Below are positions 16,020 to 23,761 of a stretch of 64,000 nt of DNA, piece after piece. Position 1 is the first letter of the stretch. Each line of letters begins with the position of its first letter. This DNA is from Streptomyces sp. AC558_RSS880 (GTDB taxonomy: Bacteria; Actinomycetota; Actinomycetes; Streptomycetales; Streptomycetaceae): NCBI RefSeq assembly GCF_019049255.1, contig NZ_JAGMUJ010000030.1, forward strand, positions 1 to 64,000, in the 5' to 3' direction. Made by a program: the position numbers and the translations under genes. The notes beneath the pieces are model-generated. The model worked only from the letters and a program-made list of their open reading frames with translations. It was not told the origin of the DNA and did no database searches.

Positions 16020-16110
16020 CCGTTGCGTATATCGCTTAACGCTGTCTAACATCTCGGCCACGCGGGGTCAACGGACACCGCCCCACCCGCAGAAGAGAAG
16101 GAGCCGCGCC

Positions 16111-17256
16111 GTGGACGTTGTCGCGCTCGGCGAGTCCATGGTGACGTTCCTGCCCACCCGGCCGGGCCGCCTCGCCGACGTCCCCTCCTTCGACCGGGGC
16201 ATCGGCGGCGCGGAGTCCAACGTGGCGTGCGTGCTGGCGGCGGCGGGCCACACCACCCGGTGGATCAGCCGGGTCGGCGCCGACGGCTTCGGCGACCACC
16301 TCGTCGAGGCGATCGGCGGTTACGGCGTCGACGTCTCCCACGTCCGCCGCGACCCGGCCCGGCCCACCGGCATCTACTTCCGCACGGCCGGCGACCGCTC
16401 CACCGACGCCCACGAGGTCGCGTACTACCGGGCGGGCTCGGCGGCCTCCGCGATGACGGCCGCGGACCTCGACCTGGAGGCGGTACGCGCGGGACGCATC
16501 CTGCACCTGTCGGGCATCACGGCGGCGCTGTCGGCCGACTGCCTGGCCCTGATGCGGGAGCTGACCGCACCCCACCCCGACCGGCCGCTGATCTCCTTCG
16601 ACGTCAACCACCGCCCGGGCCTGTGGCGCGACGCCCACGGACCCGAGGTGCTGCTGGAGCTGGCGCGCGGCGCGGACATCGTCTTCGTGGGAGAGGACGA
16701 GGCAGAGCAGGCCTGGGGCATCACAGGCGGCCCATCGTCCATCCGCGAAGCCCTCCCGGAACCGGACATCCTGGTGGTCAAACAGGGCGCACGAGGAGCA
16801 GTCGCACTCCCCGTCCACCGCGGGCAGTCGTGCCGCTGGGGCGATGGGGGTCCCCCCGCTCGAGCGAAGCCGAGAGTGGGGGAGGGTGGGCGCGACGGCA
16901 CCCCGCAAGCGCCGGGCCGCGCGACCCACCCCCGTCCCGCACCAGTACAGGGCACCTGTGAACCCGCCCTGAAAGTCGACGTAGTCGCCACCACCGGCGC
17001 CGGGGACGCCTTCGCCGCCGGGTTCCTCTCCGCCACCCTCCGCGGCCTGCCCGTACGCGACCGCCTCCGCCACGGCCACCTCACCGCCGCCGCCACCCTC
17101 ACGACCCCCGGCGACCTCGCCCCACCCCCGCCCCGCACCCTCGCCGACCGCCTCGCCGCCCTCGACGACACCGCGTGGGGGAGACTGCGACTCGGCCCCG
17201 GCTGGACGCAAGCCGATGAAGACGAATGGGCCGAGAAGGAGGCACGCACCCCATGA
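16111..17256 (+). CDS. PfkB-family sugar kinase (2-keto-3-deoxygluconate kinase-like) with inserted repeat
   Basis: GTG 16111 has AGAAGGAG upstream. The N-terminus VVALGESMVTFLP, the GGAESNVA motif, DVNHRPGLW and the C-terminal TTGAGDAFAAGFL (anion hole and catalytic Asp) are diagnostic of PfkB kinases, nearest in pattern to KDG kinases that phosphorylate 2-keto-3-deoxy sugars with ATP. Between LVVKQGARGAVAL (~235) and LKVDVVATTGAGD, about 50 residues of arginine/glycine/proline-rich text are inserted, coded by a palindromic repeat (see 16846-16884). The frame is preserved, so the protein may still work. The stop overlaps the IclR start (ATGA). Confidence 0.82.
   Translation: MDVVALGESMVTFLPTRPGRLADVPSFDRGIGGAESNVACVLAAAGHTTRWISRVGADGFGDHLVEAIGGYGVDVSHVRRDPARPTGIYFRTAGDRSTDAHEVAYYRAGSAASAMTAADLDLEAVRAGRILHLSGITAALSADCLALMRELTAPHPDRPLISFDVNHRPGLWRDAHGPEVLLELARGADIVFVGEDEAEQAWGITGGPSSIREALPEPDILVVKQGARGAVALPVHRGQSCRWGDGGPPARAKPRVGEGGRDGTPQAPGRATHPRPAPVQGTCEPALKVDVVATTGAGDAFAAGFLSATLRGLPVRDRLRHGHLTAAATLTTPGDLAPPPPRTLADRLAALDDTAWGRLRLGPGWTQADEDEWAEKEARTP
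16846..16884. repeat. Palindromic Streptomyces repeat element inside the kinase gene
   Basis: The segment starts GGGGGTCCCCCCGCTC, passes GAGCGAAGCC and ends GAGAGTGGGGGAGG. The C-rich and G-rich arms pair across a GAGCGAAGCC loop. I recognise this as a short palindromic repeat found at many places in Streptomyces chromosomes. Here it sits in frame inside a kinase between conserved blocks. Its full borders may run from about 16823 to 16945. Confidence 0.6.
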
Positions 17257-18017
17257 GCCAGACCGTAGACCGCGCCCTGAGCATCCTCCCGCTGCTCGCG
17301 GAGGGCCCCGCCGACCTCGGCCAGGTCGCCGACCGGCTCGGCGTGCACAAGTCCACCGCCCTCCGCCTCCTCCGCACCCTCCACGAGCACGGCCTGGTCT
17401 ACCGCCAGTCCGACCAGCGCTACCGCCTCGGCGCCCGCCTCTTCGCCCTCGCCCAGGAGGCGATGGAGAACCTCGACGTCCGCGAGATCGCCCACGCCCA
17501 CCTCGTACGCCTCAACGAGACGTGCGGACACACCGTCCACCTCGCCGTGTACGAGGAGAACGAGGTCCTCTACATCGACAAGGTCGAGAGCCGCTACCCG
17601 GTGCGCATGTACTCACGGATCGGCAAGCCCGTCGCCATCACCGTCGCGGCCGTGGCCAAGCTGCTCCTCGCCGACCTGCCCGAGCACGAGCGCCGCGCCC
17701 TCGCGGAGAAGCTCGACTACCCCATGTACACGTCCCGTTCGACACCCAACCCGGCCGCGTTCCTCCAGGAACTGGGCAAGGTGCGCGAACAGGGCTGGGC
17801 CACCGACCTCGGCGGCCACGAGGAGTCCATCAACTGCGTCGCCGCGCCGATCCGCGGCGCCGACGGCCGGGTGGTCGCCGCGATGTCGGTCTCCGCGCCG
17901 AACGTCGTCGTCACCGCCGACGAACTCCTCACCCTGCTCCCGCTGGTGCGCCGTACGGCGGACGCGATCAGCGGCGAGTACTCCGGCAGAACCCCAGTGA
18001 AGGACAGCTCCGCATGA
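17253..18017 (+). CDS. IclR-family transcriptional regulator
   Basis: 254 residues from ATG 17253 (MSQTVDRALSILPLLAEGP), preceded by AAGGAGG and overlapping the kinase stop. An N-terminal winged HTH (DLGQVADRLGVHKSTALRLL) is followed by YRLGARLFALA and the IclR effector domain (HLAVYEENEVLYIDKVES, MYSRIGKPVAITVAAVAKL, GGHEESINCVAAPIRG). IclR proteins bind small acids through the C-terminal domain and usually control the adjacent operon. It probably acts at the dyad at 15999-16019. Confidence 0.9.
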   Translation: MSQTVDRALSILPLLAEGPADLGQVADRLGVHKSTALRLLRTLHEHGLVYRQSDQRYRLGARLFALAQEAMENLDVREIAHAHLVRLNETCGHTVHLAVYEENEVLYIDKVESRYPVRMYSRIGKPVAITVAAVAKLLLADLPEHERRALAEKLDYPMYTSRSTPNPAAFLQELGKVREQGWATDLGGHEESINCVAAPIRGADGRVVAAMSVSAPNVVVTADELLTLLPLVRRTADAISGEYSGRTPVKDSSA

Positions 18018-18424
18018 CCGAGAAGACCGCGCTCACCCCCTCCACCCACACCACCCCGCCCGCGAAGTTCTCCCACGGCGTCCGCAAGGGCAACATCCTC
18101 CAGGTCGCCGGCCAGGTCGGGTTCCTGCCCGCCGAGGAGGGCAAGCCGCCCACGCCCGCCGGCCCGACCCTGCGCGAGCAGACCCTCCAGACCCTCGCCA
18201 ACGTCAAGGCGATCCTCGAGGAGGGCGGTGCGAGCTGGGACGACGTGATGATGATCCGCGTCTACCTCACCGACGTGGACCACTTCGCGGAGATGAACGA
18301 CCTCTACAACGCCTACTTCGAGGAGCAGGGCCTCACCCAGCCGCCCGCCGCCCGCACGACCGTCTACGTCGGTCTCCCCGCCGGCCTCCTCATCGAGATC
18401 GACGCGCTCGCCGTCCTCGGCTGA
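18014..18424 (+). CDS. RidA-family (YjgF/YER057c/UK114) deaminase
   Basis: 136 residues, the normal RidA size. Family landmarks are ILQVAGQVGF, TLREQTLQTLANVKAILEEG, VYLTDVDHFAEMNDLYN and PPAARTTVYVGLPAGLLIEI, with the conserved arginine in PAART. RidA hydrolyses reactive enamine/imine intermediates released by PLP dehydratases, which fits the D-serine-dehydratase-like enzyme in the divergent operon. Its ATG overlaps the IclR stop by 4 bases (ATGA). Confidence 0.9.
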   Translation: MTEKTALTPSTHTTPPAKFSHGVRKGNILQVAGQVGFLPAEEGKPPTPAGPTLREQTLQTLANVKAILEEGGASWDDVMMIRVYLTDVDHFAEMNDLYNAYFEEQGLTQPPAARTTVYVGLPAGLLIEIDALAVLG

Positions 18425-18473
18425 CCGCGCCCTCCCTCTCCCCCCACATCCCCCTCACCGCCGTACGTCGTCA

Positions 18474-18509
18474 CGGCACGGCGTCCCGCACCCCTGGGAC
18501 GCCGTGCCG
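18474..18509 (+). terminator. Perfect 14-bp hairpin between ridA-like and gntP-like genes
   Basis: CGGCACGGCGTCCC pairs perfectly with GGGACGCCGTGCCG around an 8-base loop. There is no T-tract. It lies inside a co-directional gene set, so it is either a terminator with a separate promoter for the permease or an mRNA processing/attenuation element. Confidence 0.6.
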
Positions 18510-18558
18510 CGATCCCCCCTGCCCGAAAGCCCCATGCCCTTACCCAGAGGACCCCCGC

Positions 18559-20046
18559 ATGTCCCATCCGTTCCTCCCGCTCGCCGCCTCCGCACCCGCG
18601 GAGACACCACCGCACACCGGAGGACTGCTCCTCCTCCTCGACGGCACGGCGGGCCTGCTGACCGTCGCCGCCATCGGCATCGCGCTCCTCCTCTTCCTGA
18701 TCATCAAGGTCCGGCTCCAGCCGTTCGTCGCGCTGCTCGCCGTCTCCATAGCCGTCGGCCTGATGGCGGGCCTGTCGGTCACCGAACTCTTCGGCACGGT
18801 CCAGCGTTCGGACGCGGTGTCCACCATCGAGTCCGGTATGGGCGGCATCCTCGGCCATGTCGCGATCATCATCGGCCTGGGCACCATGCTCGGCGCGATC
18901 CTCGAGGTCAGCGGCGGCGCGGAGGTGCTGGCGGGCCGGCTGCTCGGTCTGTTCGGCGAGAAGCGGGCCCCGCTCGCGATGGGCCTCACCGGTCTGATCT
19001 TCGGCATCCCGGTCTTCTTCGACGTCGGCATCTTCGTCCTCGCGCCGATCGTCTACGCCGCCGCCAAACGCTCCGGCAAGTCGATCCTGCTCTACTGCCT
19101 CCCCCTCCTCGCCGGCCTGTCCGTCACCCACGCCTTCCTGCCCCCGCACCCCGGCCCGGTCGCCGCCGCCGGACTGCTCCACGTCGACCTGGGCTGGGTC
19201 ATCCTCATGGGCGTCGTCTGCGGTCTGCCGGCCGTCGCCGCCGCCTGGGTCTACTCCGCCTGGATCGGCAAGCGCATCTTCGTCGCCGTACCGCAGGACA
19301 TGGTCGAGGCCGCCGAGGAGGCCAAGCGGGCCGTCGTCGCCGAGCAGCGCGCCTCCGGCGTCGAGCCGCGGGAGGCGCCGGTGCCGCTCGGCACGGTCCT
19401 CGGCATCATCGGCACCCCGCTGGTCCTCATCCTCGCGGCGACCTTCTCCTCGATCGCGCTGGACCCCTCCACCCTCCGCTCGGTCATCGAGTTCTTCGGT
19501 CACCCCTTCGTGGCCCTCACCCTCGCCCTGTTCCTCGCGTACTACCTGCTGGGCATCCGGCGCGGCTGGTCCCGCAAGTCCCTGGAGACCGTCTCGACGT
19601 CCTCCCTCAAGCCGGTCGGCAACATCCTGCTGGTGGTCGGCGCCGGCGGGGTCTTCGGCGCGGTCCTCAAGGCCAGCGGGGTCGCCCAGGCGCTCTCGGA
19701 CACCTTCAACGACGTCGGCCTGCCGGTGATCGTCCTCTCCTACCTGATCTCCGTGGTGCTGCGGGTCGCGCAGGGCTCGGCGACGGTGGCGATCGTGACG
19801 ACGGCGGGCATCGTGGCCCCGCTGCTGGCCGAGGGGGACCACTCGCAGGCGTTCGTCGCGCTGGTCATCATGGCCATCTCGGCGGGCTCGATCTTCGCCT
19901 CGCACGTCAACGACGGCGGTTTCTGGATGGTCGCCAAGTACTTCGGCATCAGCGAGCGGGACACGCTCAAGACGTGGACGGTGCTGGAGAGCGTGCTGTC
20001 CGTGGCCGGTTTCGTGGTCGCCGCCGCGCTCAGTCTCGTCGTGTGA
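18559..20046 (+). CDS. GntP-family gluconate/organic acid:H+ symporter
   Basis: 495 residues with about 12 hydrophobic segments. GntP-type motifs include IIIGLGTMLGAILEVSGGAE, GLIFGIPVFFDVGIFVLAPI, FLPPHPGPVAAA, RVAQGSATVAIVT and ASHVNDGGFWMV. The family imports gluconate, ketogluconates and related hydroxy-acids, and some members take D-serine. With the PfkB kinase and the D-amino-acid enzymes, it probably imports a sugar acid or D-hydroxy amino acid used by this locus. The ATG at 18559 is used; the leader before segment 1 is ~25 residues. Confidence 0.88.
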   Translation: MSHPFLPLAASAPAETPPHTGGLLLLLDGTAGLLTVAAIGIALLLFLIIKVRLQPFVALLAVSIAVGLMAGLSVTELFGTVQRSDAVSTIESGMGGILGHVAIIIGLGTMLGAILEVSGGAEVLAGRLLGLFGEKRAPLAMGLTGLIFGIPVFFDVGIFVLAPIVYAAAKRSGKSILLYCLPLLAGLSVTHAFLPPHPGPVAAAGLLHVDLGWVILMGVVCGLPAVAAAWVYSAWIGKRIFVAVPQDMVEAAEEAKRAVVAEQRASGVEPREAPVPLGTVLGIIGTPLVLILAATFSSIALDPSTLRSVIEFFGHPFVALTLALFLAYYLLGIRRGWSRKSLETVSTSSLKPVGNILLVVGAGGVFGAVLKASGVAQALSDTFNDVGLPVIVLSYLISVVLRVAQGSATVAIVTTAGIVAPLLAEGDHSQAFVALVIMAISAGSIFASHVNDGGFWMVAKYFGISERDTLKTWTVLESVLSVAGFVVAAALSLVV

Positions 20047-20183
20047 GCCACCCGGGCGCCGGGACGACCGGGAAGTGACCGGAGAGAGCCCCGCCTCCGA
20101 CCGGCCCGTGCGGTGCGATGGAAACCGGGGGAGCACCGGATCGGGCTTGTGAGGGCGGAGGCGGCAATGGGATTCTTGATGCC

Positions 20184-21317
20184 ATGTCGCATCCCCCTCG
20201 CCAGCCCGATCACGCCGCGGTGCTCGCCGAGGTGAGGGCGGTGCGGCGGGCCGGAGTCGTCAGGCTCCGGGGGCTCGACACCCCGGAGCTCTCCCGCATC
20301 GCCCGCGAACGCCTCGGCACGACGGGGGAGTTACCCGTCCTCGCGGTCGAGCGGCTGCTCCGGGAAGCCGTCGCCGGCATCGGCGGCGGAACCCTGCAGG
20401 ACGCCGCCGAGTACACCCTCGGTCTCGCCCAGGGCACCCGCGACTGGCCCCCCGCCGACCGGCGCCGCCGGGCCGCCGAGGTGTACGGCGTCAGCGTCGA
20501 ACGCTTCCGCAAGCACCACGAGTTGATGGTGCTGGGACAGATCACCGAACGGATCCTCGGCCTCGCGGCCGGTGCCGCGGCCCCCGCCACCGACGCCGTG
20601 CGGCTCCCCGCGCCCCGGACCGGACACGACACGCCCGCCGCCGGGCGGCCCGAACTCGCCCCCGCGCACCGCGTGGTCAAGCCGCACGTCCACGGCCGGA
20701 CCGTGCCGGTCACCCTGCACGTCCACTCGGTGGACCTCCTGCGGGGCGTCGACGTCGTCGTCTCCCCCTCCAACACGTACTTCGCGTTGCCCGCCCCCTA
20801 CAAAGCCTCGGTCGCCGCGACGCTGCGCCGGGCCGGGGCGCGCACCGACGCGACCGGCGGCGTCGTCGAGGACCACGTCCACGACGAACTGCGCGACTGG
20901 GCCGTGCGCCACGGCATCCCCGGCCGGGCGGCCCTGCCCGGCACGGTCGCCGTCACCTCCGCCGGCGCCCTCGCGGACCAGGGCGTCCGCCACATCTACC
21001 ATCTGGCCGTCGCCGTGCCCCGCCCCGGGACCAACGACTACGACGTCCAGCCGGCCGACATCACCCGTGCCGTCGGCCGGGCCTTCCGGCAGCTGACCGC
21101 GGAGTCCGGGCGCCACGACCCGCCGCTCACCTCCATCTGCCTGCCCCTGCTGGGAGCCGGCCGCGGCGGGCTGTCCGCCCTGGAGAGCTTCGGCGCGCTG
21201 TGGACGGCCGTCGAGGCCGAACTGGCGCGCGGCGCCCCCTGGGACGTCCACCTGGTGATGCGCCGCCACGCCCGTGCCGACCTGGTGGAACGGCTTCTGG
21301 CCGGGAGGCGTCCGTAG
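20184..21317 (+). CDS. Macro-domain-type protein with N-terminal helical domain
   Basis: 377 residues from ATG 20184. The first ~150 residues are helical and contain PADRRRRAAEVYGVSVERF, a stretch seen in actinobacterial regulatory helical domains. The C-terminal half looks like a macro (ADP-ribose-binding) fold: VDVVVSPSNTYFALP, GTVAVTSAGALADQGVRHIY and ICLPLLGAGRGGLS, matching the N-loop and the PLLGAGxxG phosphate loop. It may bind or hydrolyse ADP-ribose derivatives in NAD-based regulation or defence. Monocistronic; no clear partner. The domain call is moderate. Confidence 0.55.
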   Translation: MSHPPRQPDHAAVLAEVRAVRRAGVVRLRGLDTPELSRIARERLGTTGELPVLAVERLLREAVAGIGGGTLQDAAEYTLGLAQGTRDWPPADRRRRAAEVYGVSVERFRKHHELMVLGQITERILGLAAGAAAPATDAVRLPAPRTGHDTPAAGRPELAPAHRVVKPHVHGRTVPVTLHVHSVDLLRGVDVVVSPSNTYFALPAPYKASVAATLRRAGARTDATGGVVEDHVHDELRDWAVRHGIPGRAALPGTVAVTSAGALADQGVRHIYHLAVAVPRPGTNDYDVQPADITRAVGRAFRQLTAESGRHDPPLTSICLPLLGAGRGGLSALESFGALWTAVEAELARGAPWDVHLVMRRHARADLVERLLAGRRP

Positions 21318-21369
21318 TCCCGCCGGCCGGCCGGCACGGACGGCGGGCAACCGACGGCAAGGGGGAGCA

Positions 21370-21504
21370 GTGAATCCGTACGCCGTGCCGGCCGCGGCCG
21401 CCGCCGACCGGCACCGGCCGGCCGACCTCGTCACCGGCCCCACCCGCGAGCGCCTCGCCGCCCTGCTGACCGTCGTCCGCCGCCGCCAGGCCGGGGCGCG
21501 GTGA
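21370..21504 (+). CDS. Possible 44-residue protein
   Basis: GTG 21370 has GGGGGAG 4-9 bases upstream and opens a 44-residue frame (NPYAVPAAAAADRHRPADL, then ERLAALLTVVRRRQ). Composition is plausible for a helical peptide but no family is known. It follows the macro-domain gene by 52 bases on the same strand and could be co-transcribed. Confidence 0.3.
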   Translation: MNPYAVPAAAAADRHRPADLVTGPTRERLAALLTVVRRRQAGAR

Positions 21505-21651
21505 CGCCCGTACCGGGCGACGGGGGGCAGGACGCGGCGCATCGTATTCATGGACGAATGACGGCCGATGCACCACTGTGACGTGGGTGAGCGCGAATGA
21601 ACGGCGGGGTGGCTGTTCCCGGCACAGGTTTATCGACCATACTCCTGCGGT

Positions 21652-22227
21652 GTGGAGCAGCGCATAGGTTCGAGCAGCCAGCCCCTGGAGGGCGCCGGAT
21701 TCGACCCGGCCTTCATCCCCGGGCTCACCTCACCCGCGTCCGGCCGGGAGGTGGACGCGAAGGCGAAGACGGACGAGCCGGAGGACACCGCCCCCGGGAC
21801 GGCCCCGGAGCAGGACGCCACCCCGGAGCCGGAGGCGGAGCAGGAGCCGGGGGCGGAGGCCGCGCCCGAGGAGGACGTGGCCCCCGACGGTCCCGTCTTC
21901 GAGGCGTCCGACCGCCGCGCCCGGATCGTCGCCGACCACAGCGGGGTACGCCTGCGCCTGGACGACCAGGAGTGCGAGTTCCGCTGGGACGAGATCGGCG
22001 CGGTGGAGACGGAGACCGCCCGCTTCGGCAAGCGCTGGACGGTCACCGTCCACACCCCGGACAGCCGCTGGTACCCGCTGGAGATCGAGGCCCCGTCCAG
22101 GAGCCGCTTCGCCGAGTGGGACACCGCTCTGGACGCGGTCCTGGACGAGTACTTCGAGGACGACGCCGGCGAGTCCACCGAGGACGCCGAGGCCGCGGAG
22201 AGCACCGAGGACGACGCCGGGAAGTAG
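21652..22227 (+). CDS. Acidic protein with PH-like C-terminal domain
   Basis: 191 residues from GTG 21652. Residues ~35-80 are an acidic, proline-rich linker (EPEAEQEPGAEAAPEED). Residues ~85-165 form a compact domain (ARIVADHSGVRLRLDDQECE, FRWDEIGAVETET, WTVTVHTPDSRWYPLEIEA) with the strand pattern of small PH-like domains, followed by an acidic tail. No signal peptide. Probably cytosolic; function unknown. Confidence 0.65.
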   Translation: MEQRIGSSSQPLEGAGFDPAFIPGLTSPASGREVDAKAKTDEPEDTAPGTAPEQDATPEPEAEQEPGAEAAPEEDVAPDGPVFEASDRRARIVADHSGVRLRLDDQECEFRWDEIGAVETETARFGKRWTVTVHTPDSRWYPLEIEAPSRSRFAEWDTALDAVLDEYFEDDAGESTEDAEAAESTEDDAGK

Positions 22228-22236
22228 CGGCCGCCC

Positions 22237-23577
22237 TCAACGGCAGTACTGCGCCTCCTTGCCGATGGAGCGGTACATGCAGTCCGCGTTCTCCAGGAGT
22301 TGCAGGACGGCGTCCCGGTTACGGGACGTCTCCCGCTCGATGACCTCGTCGGGCGGGTAGAACCCGCCTCCGGAGCTGGAACCCGGGTACATCTCGAAGG
22401 TGTAGCCGAAGATCCGGTGCGTGCCCCACAGGTAGTCGTCGATCGACCCGTCCGTGATGTACAGGTCGCTGGACTGCTGGGGCGTGTAGCCGTTGCTGGC
22501 CGCCATCTTCTGGCCGACGGCCTTGAACGCGGCGTGGTCGTCGGCCGTCATGCCGGTGGTGGTGTCGGAGTAGGTGTAGCCGAACGGCCACAGCACCAGC
22601 TCGCTGTAGGTGTGGAAGTCGACGCCGGCCTTGATCTGCTGCACCCCGCCGACGACCCGGCTGCGCACGAAGTTCGCCACGACCTTCACCTCGGTCGCGG
22701 ACTCGGGGGCGGAACCGCGGTACGTCTCGGAGGACGTGGAGCCCGAGGAGCCGCCGCAGCAGCCCCAGCGGTAGTCCCAGTTGCGGTTCAGGTCGGTGCC
22801 GACGTACGACGAACCGGAGTTGGGCTGGCGGTTCTTGCGCCAGGAGCGGTAGGAGCCGGAGGCGATGTCGTACTCGCCGCCGTCCGGGTTGAGGTCGGGG
22901 ACGATCCAGATCTCCCGGCCGTTGACCATGCTGGTGATCCGGGAGTCGCTGCCGTACCCGGCGCCGAGCTCGCGCAGCAGGTACAGGGCCATCTCCACGG
23001 TGAGGTGCTCGCGGGCGTGCTGGTGGTGGGTGAACAGGACCTCGGGTTCGCTCTCGTCGGTCGCCACGTTGTCGCTGATCTTGATGGCGACGATGTCGCG
23101 GCCCTGGTAGGACTTGCCGATCACCCGCTTGCTCATGATGCCCGGGTACGCCGACAGCCGCTGGTCGATCTCCGCGGTCATCTCCGCGTAGTTGTGGTAG
23201 CGGGAGTCGGCCGAGGGGAAGTCGAACAGCCGCGCGCCGTCGGCGGCGGACGAGCGGTCGGGAGCGGCGCCCAGGGGCGTGACCTCGTACCCCTGTCGCC
23301 GCAGCGCCCGGATCTGGTCCGCGCGCCCGGAGACCACCACGGTCTCCTCGTCGGCCTCGTCCACGGTGACGCCGGAGCGCTGGATCGCCGTACGGGTCAC
23401 GGGGGTCGTGTGCTGGTGGATCTCGTACTGGCGGATGTCGTCGGCCGAGGGTGCGGCGCGGCCGGCGCCGGCCGCGCCGGCCTGGGTCGCCGTCAGCGAC
23501 AGGGGTGCCGCGAGGGCGAGGGCGAGGAGGGCGGCGAGCGCGGCGGAGCGCCGTCTGCCGCGGATGCGGAGTCGCAT
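22237..23577 (-). CDS. Secreted M14-family zinc carboxypeptidase
   Basis: 446 residues from ATG 23577, with AAGGAG upstream. Signal peptide: basic RGRRR, then [14 protein letters not shown], cleavage near AGA. An N-terminal propeptide-like region is followed by the M14 catalytic domain: zinc ligands HAREH (HxxE), [20 protein letters not shown] and [13 protein letters not shown] (substrate arginines), the third ligand in [15 protein letters not shown], and the catalytic glutamate in [10 protein letters not shown]. It cleaves C-terminal residues from peptides outside the cell. Paired cysteines (WGCCGG; NADCMYR..YCR) may form disulfides. Confidence 0.9.
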   Translation of the reverse strand: MRLRIRGRRRSAALAALLALALAAPLSLTATQAGAAGAGRAAPSADDIRQYEIHQHTTPVTRTAIQRSGVTVDEADEETVVVSGRADQIRALRRQGYEVTPLGAAPDRSSAADGARLFDFPSADSRYHNYAEMTAEIDQRLSAYPGIMSKRVIGKSYQGRDIVAIKISDNVATDESEPEVLFTHHQHAREHLTVEMALYLLRELGAGYGSDSRITSMVNGREIWIVPDLNPDGGEYDIASGSYRSWRKNRQPNSGSSYVGTDLNRNWDYRWGCCGGSSGSTSSETYRGSAPESATEVKVVANFVRSRVVGGVQQIKAGVDFHTYSELVLWPFGYTYSDTTTGMTADDHAAFKAVGQKMAASNGYTPQQSSDLYITDGSIDDYLWGTHRIFGYTFEMYPGSSSGGGFYPPDEVIERETSRNRDAVLQLLENADCMYRSIGKEAQYCR

Positions 23578-23761
23578 GAAGTCTCCTTGTGGGAGGTGGG
23601 GTTGTTCATGGCGACGTGCGTGGTGCGGTGCGGTCATCGTCACGGAGTGACATGGCCCGGTCAAGATGGAGGTTCCGGCCGATCACTCGACCAGGTGCAT
23701 CCCGTGAAGATCCCCGCACGCCCTCTTGTCCGACCGGCGGCCATGGGCTTTCTTGACCTCC

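Noticed and set aside
13333..16050. Very long open frame on the plus strand opposite the D-aminoacylase and dehydratase genes
   Set aside because: It is the antisense shadow of two clear enzymes, with valine/glycine/arginine-rich text and no domain; high GC makes such frames common.
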